Positions 24,825-32,692 of a DNA stretch of 55,669 nucleotides are shown here, in pieces (position 1 is the first letter of the stretch; every line of letters begins with the position of its first letter). The notes beneath the pieces are model-generated. The model had not been told where the DNA came from, searched no databases, and saw nothing but the letters and a program-made list of their open reading frames with translations. Where the stretch lies: positions 1 through 55,669 of the forward strand of contig JAAYYI010000045.1 in the NCBI GenBank assembly GCA_012515445.1, in the 5' to 3' direction. The translations under genes were made by a program, and so were the position numbers. Source of the stretch: Candidatus Bathyarchaeota archaeon (lineage in GTDB: Archaea > Thermoproteota > Bathyarchaeia > Bathyarchaeales > Bathycorpusculaceae).

Positions 24825-26006
24825 ATGACTATGTCAGCTACTGCAAAGGAAGTATATTCTCAACAGTTTAATACCGTTCTAGAGAATGATGCTGCCTCAA
24901 GGTGCTTGGAGGGCTTCAAGAAGGGGTTGCCTCCGGTGTTGGCTGTCCTCGATGATAAGGGCAGATATGTGGGGATGATCAGTCGGCGGTCTGTACTTCG
25001 AACTCGACTAGACTTGACCCGCACAAAGGTGAAGAGTCTAATGACTGTTGCCCCCGAGGTTTCCTTGGGTGATTCGCTGAGTCGCATTGCAAAGTTGATG
25101 ATCAACAGCGGTGTTCGCCAGCTTCCAGTTATGGATAAAGGCCGTATCGTTGGTTTTATCACTGACGAAGCAGTTATCCATTCTGTAGTCAGCGGTGAAT
25201 GGGGCAGTAATCCGGTGCAGTCGATAATGACTCGTGCGCCTCATACTGTTGAGGCTAATCGCAGCGTGGGCGCAGTCATGGGTTTGATGCGTGAATTTGG
25301 TATCTCTCATGTGCCGGTTATGGATAAGGGGAAGCTTGTTGGTTTAGTCAGCATACAGGACATCTTAGAGAGCATCTATTATCCGCCTGTGCGCATGGGC
25401 AATCAAGATGTTGCTGGAGAACAGCTTAATTCGCTTGCGTTGGCGGCAAAGGGTATTATGAATTCGCCTGTAATCACCGTTGAACCGAAAAAGATTCTGC
25501 GTGACTGTGAAGCATTGATGCATAATCATGATATTTCTTGCCTGTGCGTTTTAGATGGCGATAGACTTGTAGGGGTAGTTACCAAGCTTGACTTTTTGGA
25601 GCCCATTAGCCAGCTTGAGACTCCTGAGCGCAGATTGACGGTACAGTTCGGAATAAAAGATGTAGATGTGTCACCTGATCAGCAGCAGTTCATGATGCAG
25701 GAATTTGATGGGTTCGTGCGTCGCTTCCAAGAAGCCTTCCAACTGGGCACACTTTTCGTATACATGAAGAGCCACCGTGGAACAAGCATGCGTGGAACCC
25801 CGATGGTGCATTGTCGCCTGCAATTTAGAACTACACGAGGTAACTTCTTTGCCGCCAGCGAAGGCTGGGGTATCGAGCCCACGTTCAAAGTTGCGCTGGA
25901 TCGTCTTGAGCGGCGTCTGCTACGCAGCAAAGAACTCTTAGGGTATAATCCGAGATATGCGAAGGATTACCTGCGCAAGATCGGGTTACCAGAAGAAGAA
26001 GAGTAA
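24825..26006 (+). CDS. Four-CBS-domain protein with HPF-like (S30AE-type) C-terminal domain
   Basis: Counted from the ATG at 24825, the protein has 393 residues. Four CBS units lie at about 8-65, 68-125, 130-185 and 205-258 (for example MTVAPEVSLGDSLSRIAKLM and PVMDKGRIVGFITDEAVI), forming two Bateman modules that bind adenine nucleotides in this family. The last 120 residues read as a hibernation-promoting-factor-like domain: RLTVQFGIKDVDVSP, a long helix, two strands, then FFAASEGWGIEPTFKVALDRLE, close to the pattern at the end of bacterial HPF/RaiA. A role in nucleotide-sensing ribosome silencing follows as an inference. A GTG 51 bases upstream (24774) extends the frame but adds residues outside the fold. 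Confidence 0.82.
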   Translation: MTMSATAKEVYSQQFNTVLENDAASRCLEGFKKGLPPVLAVLDDKGRYVGMISRRSVLRTRLDLTRTKVKSLMTVAPEVSLGDSLSRIAKLMINSGVRQLPVMDKGRIVGFITDEAVIHSVVSGEWGSNPVQSIMTRAPHTVEANRSVGAVMGLMREFGISHVPVMDKGKLVGLVSIQDILESIYYPPVRMGNQDVAGEQLNSLALAAKGIMNSPVITVEPKKILRDCEALMHNHDISCLCVLDGDRLVGVVTKLDFLEPISQLETPERRLTVQFGIKDVDVSPDQQQFMMQEFDGFVRRFQEAFQLGTLFVYMKSHRGTSMRGTPMVHCRLQFRTTRGNFFAASEGWGIEPTFKVALDRLERRLLRSKELLGYNPRYAKDYLRKIGLPEEEE

Positions 26007-26010
26007 AACC

Positions 26011-26031
26011 GTTTTCTTTCTTCTTTTTTTA
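26011..26031 (+). terminator. T-rich terminator
   Basis: Five bases after the CBS gene's stop codon lies a pyrimidine tract, GTTTTCTTTC followed by TTC and seven T, typical of archaeal termination. The gap to 26135 holds nothing else. Confidence 0.6.
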
Positions 26032-26134
26032 TCGTTTGCGGTTTGTTTACTAAGTAGGGAAAAGGCTGGTCTTTTGCTATTTTCTAGAGAGCGCCTATCA
26101 CTCTTATATTAAGGCGCTAAGACAAAAACCGTGT

Positions 26135-27088
26135 CTATGGTCGGTAGCCGCTCAGTGTAGTTAAGGCCAATGCTGCCGCTGTAATGTCTGCGGTTGTTCC
26201 CGGGTTATAATCGTTGCCTGCTTTTCGCAGCTTCTTATCAAAGGCGATTAGGGCGTCTTTGCCTTTTTGTGATTCTGTTCCGCCCAGCTCCAAAATTTCT
26301 TTAGCAACCTCAGAGACTTCTTGGGCTTTTTCCGCTCCAACTTTGCGGCTGATAAACGTGTCTGGATGAGTGGCGAGGACTTTAAGGAAACTGTTAACGA
26401 TGGAGCTGTTGAGGTCTTTGTGTTTAAGCTCGTTTTGCAGGTAGGGATATGCTAAGTCGAATGTGATTGGGAAGTTCTTGGTCCATTCGCTGCAGATGTC
26501 ATCATAGCCTGATGCGATTTTAAAAACCTGCGCTAAGGTAACGTTTTCTTTGATTAAGCGCTGTTTGCTGTCTTTGGCTTTCACGCTTAAGTCTGGTGCG
26601 CCGTTAAGTCCGCTGGGTTTAGCGATGTCGATTGCCTCATACACTGCGACTGAATCCTCTGCTGTTGAGGCTTTTATGACTGCATCCATGTTGCTACGCA
26701 GAACAGCGTAGTCCATGCTGTATTTCTCGTCTGTCGGGGTCATGCCAGCTGCAACCGCCAACGGAGCGAAAAGCATGATCGTGCCAAGCAGGGTATTTCC
26801 CCCATGCTGCCACTCGTCGATGTCTTTTATTCCCCACTTTATAAGATCGCCTAAGCCTGCTTCACCGAGTTCGCGTTTTCCCTCGGCGATTTCGATGCCT
26901 CTGCGTGCAGCTTCATAGAATGATGGTCCTGCAGCAACTGAAGATGCTAAAAAGTGCTCAACACGTGTACCCTCGAAGTCTACTACCAAGTTTACGTTGC
27001 CTGGTTTGTCTGCGCTAACTTCGAGAATGATCGCTAGCTGTAAACATCTCTGGATATGCTGGGCTTTAGGGTTGCAGTTGCTGCTCAA
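26135..27088 (-). CDS. CitG-like (triphosphoribosyl-dephospho-CoA synthase family) protein
   Basis: The protein has 317 residues and the all-helical fold pattern of the CitG/MdcB family: LEVSADKPGNVNLVVDFEGT near residues 20-39 matches the conserved KPGNV motif, ASSVAAGPSFYEAARRGIEIA follows, then NTLLGTIMLFAPLAVAAG near 100-117 and DYNPGTTADITAAALALT at the C-terminus. Bacterial members attach a phosphoribosyl group to dephospho-CoA for the citrate lyase cofactor. No citrate or malonate lyase genes are nearby, and archaeal members have no settled role. The start is TTG at 27088, and the gene is divergent from a nucleotidyltransferase-like gene. Confidence 0.85.
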   Translation of the reverse strand: MSSNCNPKAQHIQRCLQLAIILEVSADKPGNVNLVVDFEGTRVEHFLASSVAAGPSFYEAARRGIEIAEGKRELGEAGLGDLIKWGIKDIDEWQHGGNTLLGTIMLFAPLAVAAGMTPTDEKYSMDYAVLRSNMDAVIKASTAEDSVAVYEAIDIAKPSGLNGAPDLSVKAKDSKQRLIKENVTLAQVFKIASGYDDICSEWTKNFPITFDLAYPYLQNELKHKDLNSSIVNSFLKVLATHPDTFISRKVGAEKAQEVSEVAKEILELGGTESQKGKDALIAFDKKLRKAGNDYNPGTTADITAAALALTTLSGYRP

Positions 27089-27130
27089 ATTGATGCACCG
27101 TTCTATTACGGTTCAAAAAAACACTTATTA

Positions 27131-27150
27131 ACGTTATGTAAAAAATTACA
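27131..27150 (+). promoter_or_regulatory. Motif shared with the ECF S-component promoter
   Basis: ACGTTATGTA-AAAAATTACA lies just before the ATG at 27156. The same ACGTTATGTA arm occurs, on the minus strand, in the inverted repeat at 34343-34368. It may be a common operator half-site or a chance AT-rich match. Confidence 0.35.
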
Positions 27151-27155
27151 AACAA

Positions 27156-28193
27156 ATGAAGAAGGATACAACCGTGATTCGCGCGCGCGAAGGGGACTTA
27201 ATCCACACGTTTAGCAACGTGGTTTTCGACGTTAAAGGCACAGTGCACCCAGAAGACAAGCTAATTGCTTTCCCACGATTCATTCCCTCAGCCGTGGGTA
27301 CACGGAAAGGCAACAATACCACCTATGGAAAAGTGTACAGTTTAGGCGAACGATTCCAGTACCTAAAAGACAACCAGCCGGATTTGATTGTTTACGACCC
27401 TGTTTTTGGGGAGACACTCTGTGAAGTCCCAACTGAGCAGATTGCACAGCTTTATCAACCCAGCGAGAAGCTTGCGCAGCTGCGAGACGCTAAAACCCGA
27501 AGCCCACTAGAAGAAAAAGCCTACCAACTCGCAGTTAGGCTAAAGGAAAAAGCAGGCATACCCTGGAATGCAATCGGAATCTCCGGCTCCATCATGACAG
27601 GCTTAACCACGGACACCTCAGACATTGACCCACTGGTTTACGGTGTTGAGAACAGCCGCAAAGCGTACGCTGCATTACAGAAACTTCGCGAAACCAAGGG
27701 TTCAGGATTTAAAGCCTACACCAAAGCCGAGCTTAAAACTCTCTATGACTTCCGAGTAAAAGACACACACATGAGCTTCGAAGACTTCCAAGCAGTGGAG
27801 AATCGCAAGGCGTTTCAGGGAATGTTTATGAACACTGACTACTTTATCCGCTTCCTTAAAGACTGGAATGAAACTGCTGAACAATACGGCGATGTGACCT
27901 ACCAGAATGCAGGCTACTGCAAGGTGCAGGCAACAGTCGAGAATGCGGATGACGCGCTGTTCACGCCATGCAGTTATGGCATCGGAAACGTAAAAGTGCT
28001 TGAAGGACCAGCCTTGTCGCCGATTTGCGAAGTGGTTTCTTTCCGCGGTAGGTTCTGTATGCAAGCTGCAGTCGGCGAACGCATTGAGGCACAGGGGAAA
28101 GCAGAGTTAGTCACAGAAAAGAAGACAGGCAAGACAATTTACCGTCTGATCCTTGGCAATAAACCCGAGGATTACATGGTACTGTTGCATTAA
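27156..28193 (+). CDS. Nucleotidyltransferase-fold protein, paralogue 1
   Basis: The 345-residue protein has an N-terminal domain shared with its two neighbours (EGDLIHTFSNVVFDVKG, HPEDKLIAFPRFIP), then a polymerase-beta-like nucleotidyltransferase core at about residues 135-200: IGISGSIMTGLTTDTSDID, i.e. the GS...SDxD motif with both metal-binding aspartates. A C-terminal beta-rich region (about 250-345) looks like an OB-type barrel, ending EDYMVLLH. The fold suggests transfer of a nucleotide to RNA, protein or a small molecule; the target is unknown. It converges on paralogue 2 with a 4-base overlap of stop codons. Confidence 0.75.
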   Translation: MKKDTTVIRAREGDLIHTFSNVVFDVKGTVHPEDKLIAFPRFIPSAVGTRKGNNTTYGKVYSLGERFQYLKDNQPDLIVYDPVFGETLCEVPTEQIAQLYQPSEKLAQLRDAKTRSPLEEKAYQLAVRLKEKAGIPWNAIGISGSIMTGLTTDTSDIDPLVYGVENSRKAYAALQKLRETKGSGFKAYTKAELKTLYDFRVKDTHMSFEDFQAVENRKAFQGMFMNTDYFIRFLKDWNETAEQYGDVTYQNAGYCKVQATVENADDALFTPCSYGIGNVKVLEGPALSPICEVVSFRGRFCMQAAVGERIEAQGKAELVTEKKTGKTIYRLILGNKPEDYMVLLH

Positions 28194-29263
28194 TGCAGCG
28201 CTTTTAGGACCTGTTCCCAGTATCTTGGGCAATAAGTCAGGGTAACCTGCATGAAGCTGATATCTGGCGACTTGACTTCTTCGAGGTTGCCTTCAACGAT
28301 TACGGTTTCATCGCGTTGCACCTGCTGACGGAACTCCTCCATGTAGCTAAACACCCGTTTGGTTTCGATGGCTTCTCTTGGGCCGCTTAGCACTTCGAGT
28401 GGTTCGATGCCGTAGACTGATGGGATGAATGGTCCATCGTCATCCGCGGTTACGCGGGCTTTTAGCTTCACCCATCCTTTCTGGATTATGCGTGCGTTTG
28501 GGTTGTACTCGTTTCTAATCTCAGCCCAGTCTTTTACTGGTTCGAATTCTGCTTTGATTACTCTTCCGCTGTGCTTGCGGTCATCGTATAAGCCGTAGAT
28601 GTATTTGCGACGCTGATGCCAGATGAAGTCGGGTATGGTGAAGTTTTGGAACAGCCAGCGTTTGCCATCCATAACGTTCGGGGACGCGAATTCGTTGCTA
28701 AGGCCGCTGCCTGGGTCAGCGTAGAGTTCTCTGTTGGTTTCGCGGATTTTGCGGTTTTCTTCTTTACCGTAGATGGTGAAGTCGATGTCGCTGTATTTGG
28801 GGTGGTGGAATCCATGGAGCATTGAGCCGAAGACACCGAAGCGCTCTTGTTTGACGCCTGATTTGGCTGATGAGATGTCTAGTACACGCATCATGGCTGC
28901 GAGCAGTTGGTCAGTTGGGCCCTTTTTTAGCAGTTCCTGCAATCTCGGCTGGGGCTGGCGTGCTTCCACAAAAAGGTTCTGTGGCACACCGACGAGTTTC
29001 AAACCCAGCATTTCGTGGTCGACAAGGTACTGCGGGTACTTTTTGGCGACGAGTTTCATGCCTTCGTCGTTGTAGAATTTGTAGTAGAGTTCGCTTCTGC
29101 CTTCGCGTGGCGCGCGTGGGTCGGTTGAGTTGAAAATGTTTGAGCTGGCGTATTCCGCGTCGCAGAGATACGCATCTTTGGGGTGTGAGTAACCGAAGAC
29201 TCTGAAGATGATGCCTTCAGCGGATTGGATTGCGTCGCGGTCTCGCAGGTTTAGGTTGGCCAT
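28190..29263 (-). CDS. Nucleotidyltransferase-fold protein, paralogue 2
   Basis: The protein has 357 residues with the same three-part plan: an N-terminal domain ([20 protein letters not shown]), a nucleotidyltransferase core [20 protein letters not shown] near residues 142-161, and a C-terminal beta barrel ([20 protein letters not shown]). The metal-binding DxD is intact. It overlaps paralogue 3 by 13 bases, so the two are translationally coupled. Its last residues, Leu-His, are the same as those of the convergent paralogue because the two stops share the palindrome TGCATTAATGCA at 28186-28197. Confidence 0.75.
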   Translation of the reverse strand: MANLNLRDRDAIQSAEGIIFRVFGYSHPKDAYLCDAEYASSNIFNSTDPRAPREGRSELYYKFYNDEGMKLVAKKYPQYLVDHEMLGLKLVGVPQNLFVEARQPQPRLQELLKKGPTDQLLAAMMRVLDISSAKSGVKQERFGVFGSMLHGFHHPKYSDIDFTIYGKEENRKIRETNRELYADPGSGLSNEFASPNVMDGKRWLFQNFTIPDFIWHQRRKYIYGLYDDRKHSGRVIKAEFEPVKDWAEIRNEYNPNARIIQKGWVKLKARVTADDDGPFIPSVYGIEPLEVLSGPREAIETKRVFSYMEEFRQQVQRDETVIVEGNLEEVKSPDISFMQVTLTYCPRYWEQVLKALH

Positions 29264-30306
29264 ATGTACTCTTCTTCCGAAGTGGCTGTGCCGACGACGG
29301 CCTGGTAGAATGTGCTGCCATTTTTTGTGGAGGTGGCTTTCTCGAGTGTGCCTGCTACTTTGATCTGTGAGCCTGCTCGAGCGACGTTTCGGTAGCAGCC
29401 GATGTTCGAGGTGACAATTGCTGGAGTCTGCTCAAGCGGCAACTCTGACTGTGGATCCATGGGTTTGTAGCCTGTGATCTTGTAGATTGCTGGGCGATAC
29501 ATGGTTTCAGTGTCGTCGCAGACTGTTGCCCAGAAACGCACAGGCGCCAATGGCTGGTAAGTGTAGTCGCCGTACTGCCCTTTGATTTCTTCGAGTTTCT
29601 TGGTGGAGTTGTACATCCATATTTTGCCCTTGTATTTGCCGACGAAGTGGCGTGCTGCTTCAATGCGGTTACCCGCGATGTAGCTGAGGGTGCCTTGATT
29701 TACTAGGCGCTGCAGGGTTTCTTCTACGATTCGGAAATTTCTTGTGCCGTAAACTACGAAGTCGATGTCGCTTTCCTGCGAATGCATCTCAAGCGCGGTT
29801 GAGCCATGAAGCCCCAAGTCAGCGTATGGGACGCCTGATTCTTTATGGACGAGGTCGATGATTTCAAGCGCCATCTGCTGGAAGGGGTCGGGATTTTTTA
29901 GGTTCTGAAGCCACACGAGGCGATCTTTTGGTACAAACACCTGCTCGATCTTGTCTAGTGGGGCTGTGATGAGTTCTTTGCCGCGTGTAGTGTCGTAGAA
30001 GAGGTAGTTTGGGAAGCTTTTGCGGAAGGCTTCGATGAAGGTCTGGTAGTTTTTGGCTGTGTAGAGTTTCTCTGCGCGGAACAACTGGCTGGTGAGCGGT
30101 TTTGAGCCGAATTTCCATGTACGCGTTAGCATCTCTACGTCGAAGAGGTCCTTGTACTTGGCTGGAATGTACTTGAGGAAAGCGAAAACCCTGTCCGCGG
30201 GATGCTCGTAACCGAACGTGTTCATGATGAAGCCGTCTTGTGTGACGAATGTGTCTCCATCTGCTGGAACCCAAATAGCTGCGTCTTCCGTATTTTTCAC
30301 CGCCAA
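29251..30306 (-). CDS. Nucleotidyltransferase-fold protein, paralogue 3
   Basis: This 351-residue member has [20 protein letters not shown] at the N-terminus, [14 protein letters not shown], the core [19 protein letters not shown] near residues 165-183, and a C-terminal beta domain with [16 protein letters not shown]. All catalytic-looking residues (GS, SDID) are kept. The start is TTG at 30306, or GTG two codons on. It is upstream of paralogue 2 in a two-gene unit. All three proteins are soluble. They are too diverged to be recent copies, so each probably has its own task or they form a heteromer. Confidence 0.75.
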   Translation of the reverse strand: MAVKNTEDAAIWVPADGDTFVTQDGFIMNTFGYEHPADRVFAFLKYIPAKYKDLFDVEMLTRTWKFGSKPLTSQLFRAEKLYTAKNYQTFIEAFRKSFPNYLFYDTTRGKELITAPLDKIEQVFVPKDRLVWLQNLKNPDPFQQMALEIIDLVHKESGVPYADLGLHGSTALEMHSQESDIDFVVYGTRNFRIVEETLQRLVNQGTLSYIAGNRIEAARHFVGKYKGKIWMYNSTKKLEEIKGQYGDYTYQPLAPVRFWATVCDDTETMYRPAIYKITGYKPMDPQSELPLEQTPAIVTSNIGCYRNVARAGSQIKVAGTLEKATSTKNGSTFYQAVVGTATSEEEYIWPT

Positions 30307-30429
30307 AATAAACTAGAGTAGACCTAAAAAAGCCTTCGCCAGTAAGCGCTCAGGCGTGATTCTTTTCTATAGCCCCTATTATATAGCTGCAATTACAGGT
30401 TCAACTTGTGCGTCTACAACGGCAACGGA

Positions 30430-30461
30430 GACCTACCCTCCTCAGAAGTACCTCCCCTCCC
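30430..30461 (-). repeat. G-rich intergenic element, copy 2
   Basis: On the minus strand this reads GGGAGGGG-AGGTACT-TCTGAGGA-GGGTAGGTCT, one base shorter in the G run than the copies at 14286-14319 and 51287-51320. It lies in the 276-base gap between pyrK and the nucleotidyltransferase gene at 30306, on the same strand as both. The rest of the gap (30307-30429 and 30462-30558) holds no visible gene. Confidence 0.55.
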
Positions 30462-30558
30462 TATCTAGCGGTTTAGGACCCATTCTATAGTTTCTGCTGA
30501 GTTTCTAATAGGACCCAAACGTAATCCTTGAACTTCTAAATTAGTAAAAATATACGAT

Positions 30559-30572
30559 AAAAGAAAAAGAAT
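30559..30572 (-). terminator. T-rich terminator after pyrK
   Basis: On the minus strand the tract TTCTTTTTCTTTTA begins about 10 bases beyond the pyrK stop codon. It probably ends the pyrDK transcript. Confidence 0.55.
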
Positions 30573-30582
30573 TGAAAGGAGT

Positions 30583-31413
30583 TTAGAAGGGTATTCGGGA
30601 GCCATCAAAGCCTATTTTTGATATTCCCAATTCATCCTTCATTTCCCGTAGCTGCGCAGCGTTGAACACTGGCCCGTCGCGGCAAACACGGTACTTTCCG
30701 ATAACGCAGCTACCGCACAAGCCTATGCCGCAGCGCATTAGCCTCTCGAGGCTCGCTTCAATTGGGAGTTTACGTGCTTCAGTCAACTCAAAGATTCTTT
30801 TAACCATAATTTCTGGGCCGCAGACGTAGATCATGTCGAATTTTTCCTTATCCAGCAAGCTTGCAAGCGGCTGAGTTACGAGGCACTGAAGTCCCGCGGT
30901 GCCGTCCTCTGTTGTGGTTATGATGTTTTTTTCTTGGCAGATTCCGCCGACTTCTTTGACAAAGAGGAGCTCACTTGCTGTTTTTGCGCCCTCGACAAAT
31001 GAGAGGCGGTCGGTTTTGGATGCGAGCTGTTTGGCTAGGAATAGCAGCGGCGCGGTTCCTGTTCCGCCTCCGACGAGCAGTACTCTGCCTCGGCTCTCAG
31101 TGAAGCTGTTGCCGAATGGGCCGCGTACGCCGACGGTTGCGCCGGGCGCAAGGTTGTGGAGGTGGCGGGTTGCATCTCCGACTGCTTTTACGGTAACTGA
31201 GATGACGCCGTTTGAGGTATCCATGATGCTTAGCGGTATCTCATCAATGCCCGGTATCCAGAGCATAAGGAACTGGCCGGGTTTGGCTTTGCTGCATAAG
31301 CGGTCGGTGAACATGAAGGTTTTAACTGTGGGGCTCTCCGTACGTACCTGGACAAGCTGCGTTGTACGTAGCTGATTATTTGCGGTGGGCAAGTCCAACA
31401 ATGTCTTTAACAC
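30583..31413 (-). CDS. pyrK: Dihydroorotate dehydrogenase electron-transfer subunit PyrK
   Basis: The protein has 276 residues. An FAD-binding barrel comes first (PGQFLMLWIPGIDEIPLS, residues about 44-62), then an NAD-binding domain (GRVLLVGGGTGTAPLLFLAK near 107-126), then the [2Fe-2S] cysteines in RCGIGLCGSCVIGKYRVCRDG (given by position, about residues 229-249: four Cys). It passes electrons between NAD and the PyrD subunit, making a type 1B dihydroorotate dehydrogenase for pyrimidine synthesis. It is directly downstream of pyrD and overlaps it by 38 bases if the GTG at 31413 is used; a TTG further in is possible. Confidence 0.94.
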   Translation of the reverse strand: MLKTLLDLPTANNQLRTTQLVQVRTESPTVKTFMFTDRLCSKAKPGQFLMLWIPGIDEIPLSIMDTSNGVISVTVKAVGDATRHLHNLAPGATVGVRGPFGNSFTESRGRVLLVGGGTGTAPLLFLAKQLASKTDRLSFVEGAKTASELLFVKEVGGICQEKNIITTTEDGTAGLQCLVTQPLASLLDKEKFDMIYVCGPEIMVKRIFELTEARKLPIEASLERLMRCGIGLCGSCVIGKYRVCRDGPVFNAAQLREMKDELGISKIGFDGSRIPF

Positions 31414-32293
31414 TCCGAGCGTTTTTCTTTCTCAAGTAATTCTCTACTCCCTTAGTTATTGACTGGAAAACTTCTATATCGTCAGCTACTGCTGTGCCGA
31501 TCTGCACTGCGCTTGCGCCGGCTAATAAGAATTCGACTGCGTCGCGCCAATTGGAAACGCCGCCGCATCCGATTATTGGCACCTCGTATTGGTCGGCGAT
31601 GTCATAGACGCACCGTAGCGCGACTGGTTTCATGCATGCGCCCGATAAGCCGCCTTTCTTGTTCGCGAGTATCGGCATCTGGGTTTCGGCGTCGATGGCT
31701 ATGGCTCTTAGGGTGTTCACTGCGGTTAGGGCGTCTGCGCCTGCTTCCACCGCTGCCTGCGCCAGCACCGTGATGTCGGTGACGTTAGGGGATAGTTTCA
31801 CAATCAGGGGCTTGTTGATTGCAGCTTTTACCTGCTGGACAATTTCGGCGAGCAGTTTGGGGCTCTGACCTATCTCTGCACCTGTCTGCTTAACGTGGGG
31901 GCAGGATACGTTCAACTCAACTGCGTCTGCGCCTGCATCTGCGGCTTTTTTGGCGACTGCTGCATAGTCCTCAGCTGAGTAGCCAAACACGCTAACGATG
32001 ATGGGTACGCGTAGGATTGTTTTTGAGAATTTGATTTCCTCTGTGAACACGTCGATACCTGGATTCGGCAATCCCATGGCGTTGATTATGCCTGATTCGG
32101 CTTGGACGACTGTGGGGTTTGCGTATCCGGTGCGTGGCTGTGAGCCGACTGATTTCGTGACGACTGCGCCGGCACCACTTTTAGCGATGCGATGAAACGA
32201 CTCCGCGGAGTAACCCATTATGCCGGAAGCCAGCATGGTAGGGTTTGGCAGGTTTAAGCCAGCGAAGTCTATACTTAGTGCGTTGCTTTCCAA
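31376..32293 (-). CDS. pyrD: Dihydroorotate dehydrogenase catalytic subunit PyrD (type 1B)
   Basis: This is an FMN TIM barrel of about 305 residues. LNLPNPTMLASGIMGY lies at the N-terminus, NAMGLPNPGID and VELNVSCPHVKQTG follow, with the catalytic cysteine (SCPH, type 1B), then VKLSPNVTD, IIGCGGVSNWRDAVEF and GASAVQIGTA for FMN phosphate binding. It oxidises dihydroorotate to orotate. A TTG at 32314 gives a longer frame, but AGGGAG lies inside that extension, 8 bases before a second TTG at 32293. This ribosome binding site makes 32293 the better start. pyrK follows on the same strand. Confidence 0.94.
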   Translation of the reverse strand: MESNALSIDFAGLNLPNPTMLASGIMGYSAESFHRIAKSGAGAVVTKSVGSQPRTGYANPTVVQAESGIINAMGLPNPGIDVFTEEIKFSKTILRVPIIVSVFGYSAEDYAAVAKKAADAGADAVELNVSCPHVKQTGAEIGQSPKLLAEIVQQVKAAINKPLIVKLSPNVTDITVLAQAAVEAGADALTAVNTLRAIAIDAETQMPILANKKGGLSGACMKPVALRCVYDIADQYEVPIIGCGGVSNWRDAVEFLLAGASAVQIGTAVADDIEVFQSITKGVENYLRKKNARSVKDIVGLAHRK

Positions 32294-32423
32294 ACTAAAT
32301 TTCTCCCTTTGCAATTCTAGGTTTATTGAGTTTAGTAAGATAAAGCTTCGTTTAGAATAATCCGGTGGAGTTGGCGTTTTTATGTCAACTTTTGATTCGA
32401 AAAGCGGTTGAGACTCTTCGATG

Positions 32424-32462
32424 GAAAAAAGAAAAAGTAGGGATATAGCTGAACGCTATATC
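32424..32462 (-). terminator. Hairpin plus T-tract terminator of the microgene
   Basis: On the minus strand a perfect 8-base stem, GATATAGC-GTTCA-GCTATATC (32442-32462 as GATATAGC/TGAAC/GCTATATC on plus), follows the microgene's stop codon by 3 bases. It is followed by CCTACTTTTTCTTTTTTCC. This has the form of an intrinsic terminator and defines the end of a very short transcript. Confidence 0.65.
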
Positions 32463-32465
32463 GGC

Positions 32466-32516
32466 TTATTTCTTCTTTTTCGCCTTTTTAGCTGCCTTTT
32501 TTGCAGTCTTCGCCAC
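32466..32516 (-). CDS. Microgene: 16-residue Lys/Ala-rich peptide
   Basis: The frame starts at GTG (32514-32516) and encodes MAKTAKKAAKKAKKKK: nine lysines, five alanines, no acidic or aromatic residue. The case for a real gene is its full set of signals: TATA element at 32553-32562, ribosome binding site GAGG at 32525-32528 eight bases before the GTG, and a hairpin with a T tract just past the stop. The composition resembles histone H1-like or ribosomal-protein tails and suggests nucleic-acid binding. The alternatives are a small regulatory RNA whose frame is accidental, or the surviving end of a lost gene. No family can be assigned to so short a peptide. Confidence 0.5.
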   Translation of the reverse strand: MAKTAKKAAKKAKKKK

Positions 32517-32524
32517 GATATAAA

Positions 32525-32562
32525 CCTCAAAAGTAGCAATAGGCTTATTTCGTATTTAAAAT
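32525..32562 (-). promoter_or_regulatory. TATA box and ribosome binding site of the microgene
   Basis: ATTTTAAATA (minus strand, 32553-32562) lies about 40 bases before the GTG. It predicts a start near 32531 and a leader of about 15 bases that contains GAGG at 32525-32528. The rest of the 32563-32692 gap is AT-rich with no further gene. Confidence 0.5.
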
Positions 32563-32692
32563 TTACCAATGGCTTAACTGCCTGCCCCAACAGACAAATA
32601 AGCCTAAAAACAACCGCTAATAGCGAAATAACCTCAAAATCAGAAGCCAAAACCCCATATAAATCAGTCTTTACATTTTAAACAAAAAAATG

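Noticed and set aside
27156-30306. Toxin-antitoxin (MNT/HEPN) reading of the nucleotidyltransferase genes
   Set aside because: The proteins are three times the size of MNT antitoxins and no small HEPN-type partner is adjacent.
32456-32650. 64-residue minus-strand frame across the microgene
   Set aside because: It is in another frame, its sequence is not protein-like, and the TATA, ribosome binding site and terminator fit the 16-codon frame instead.
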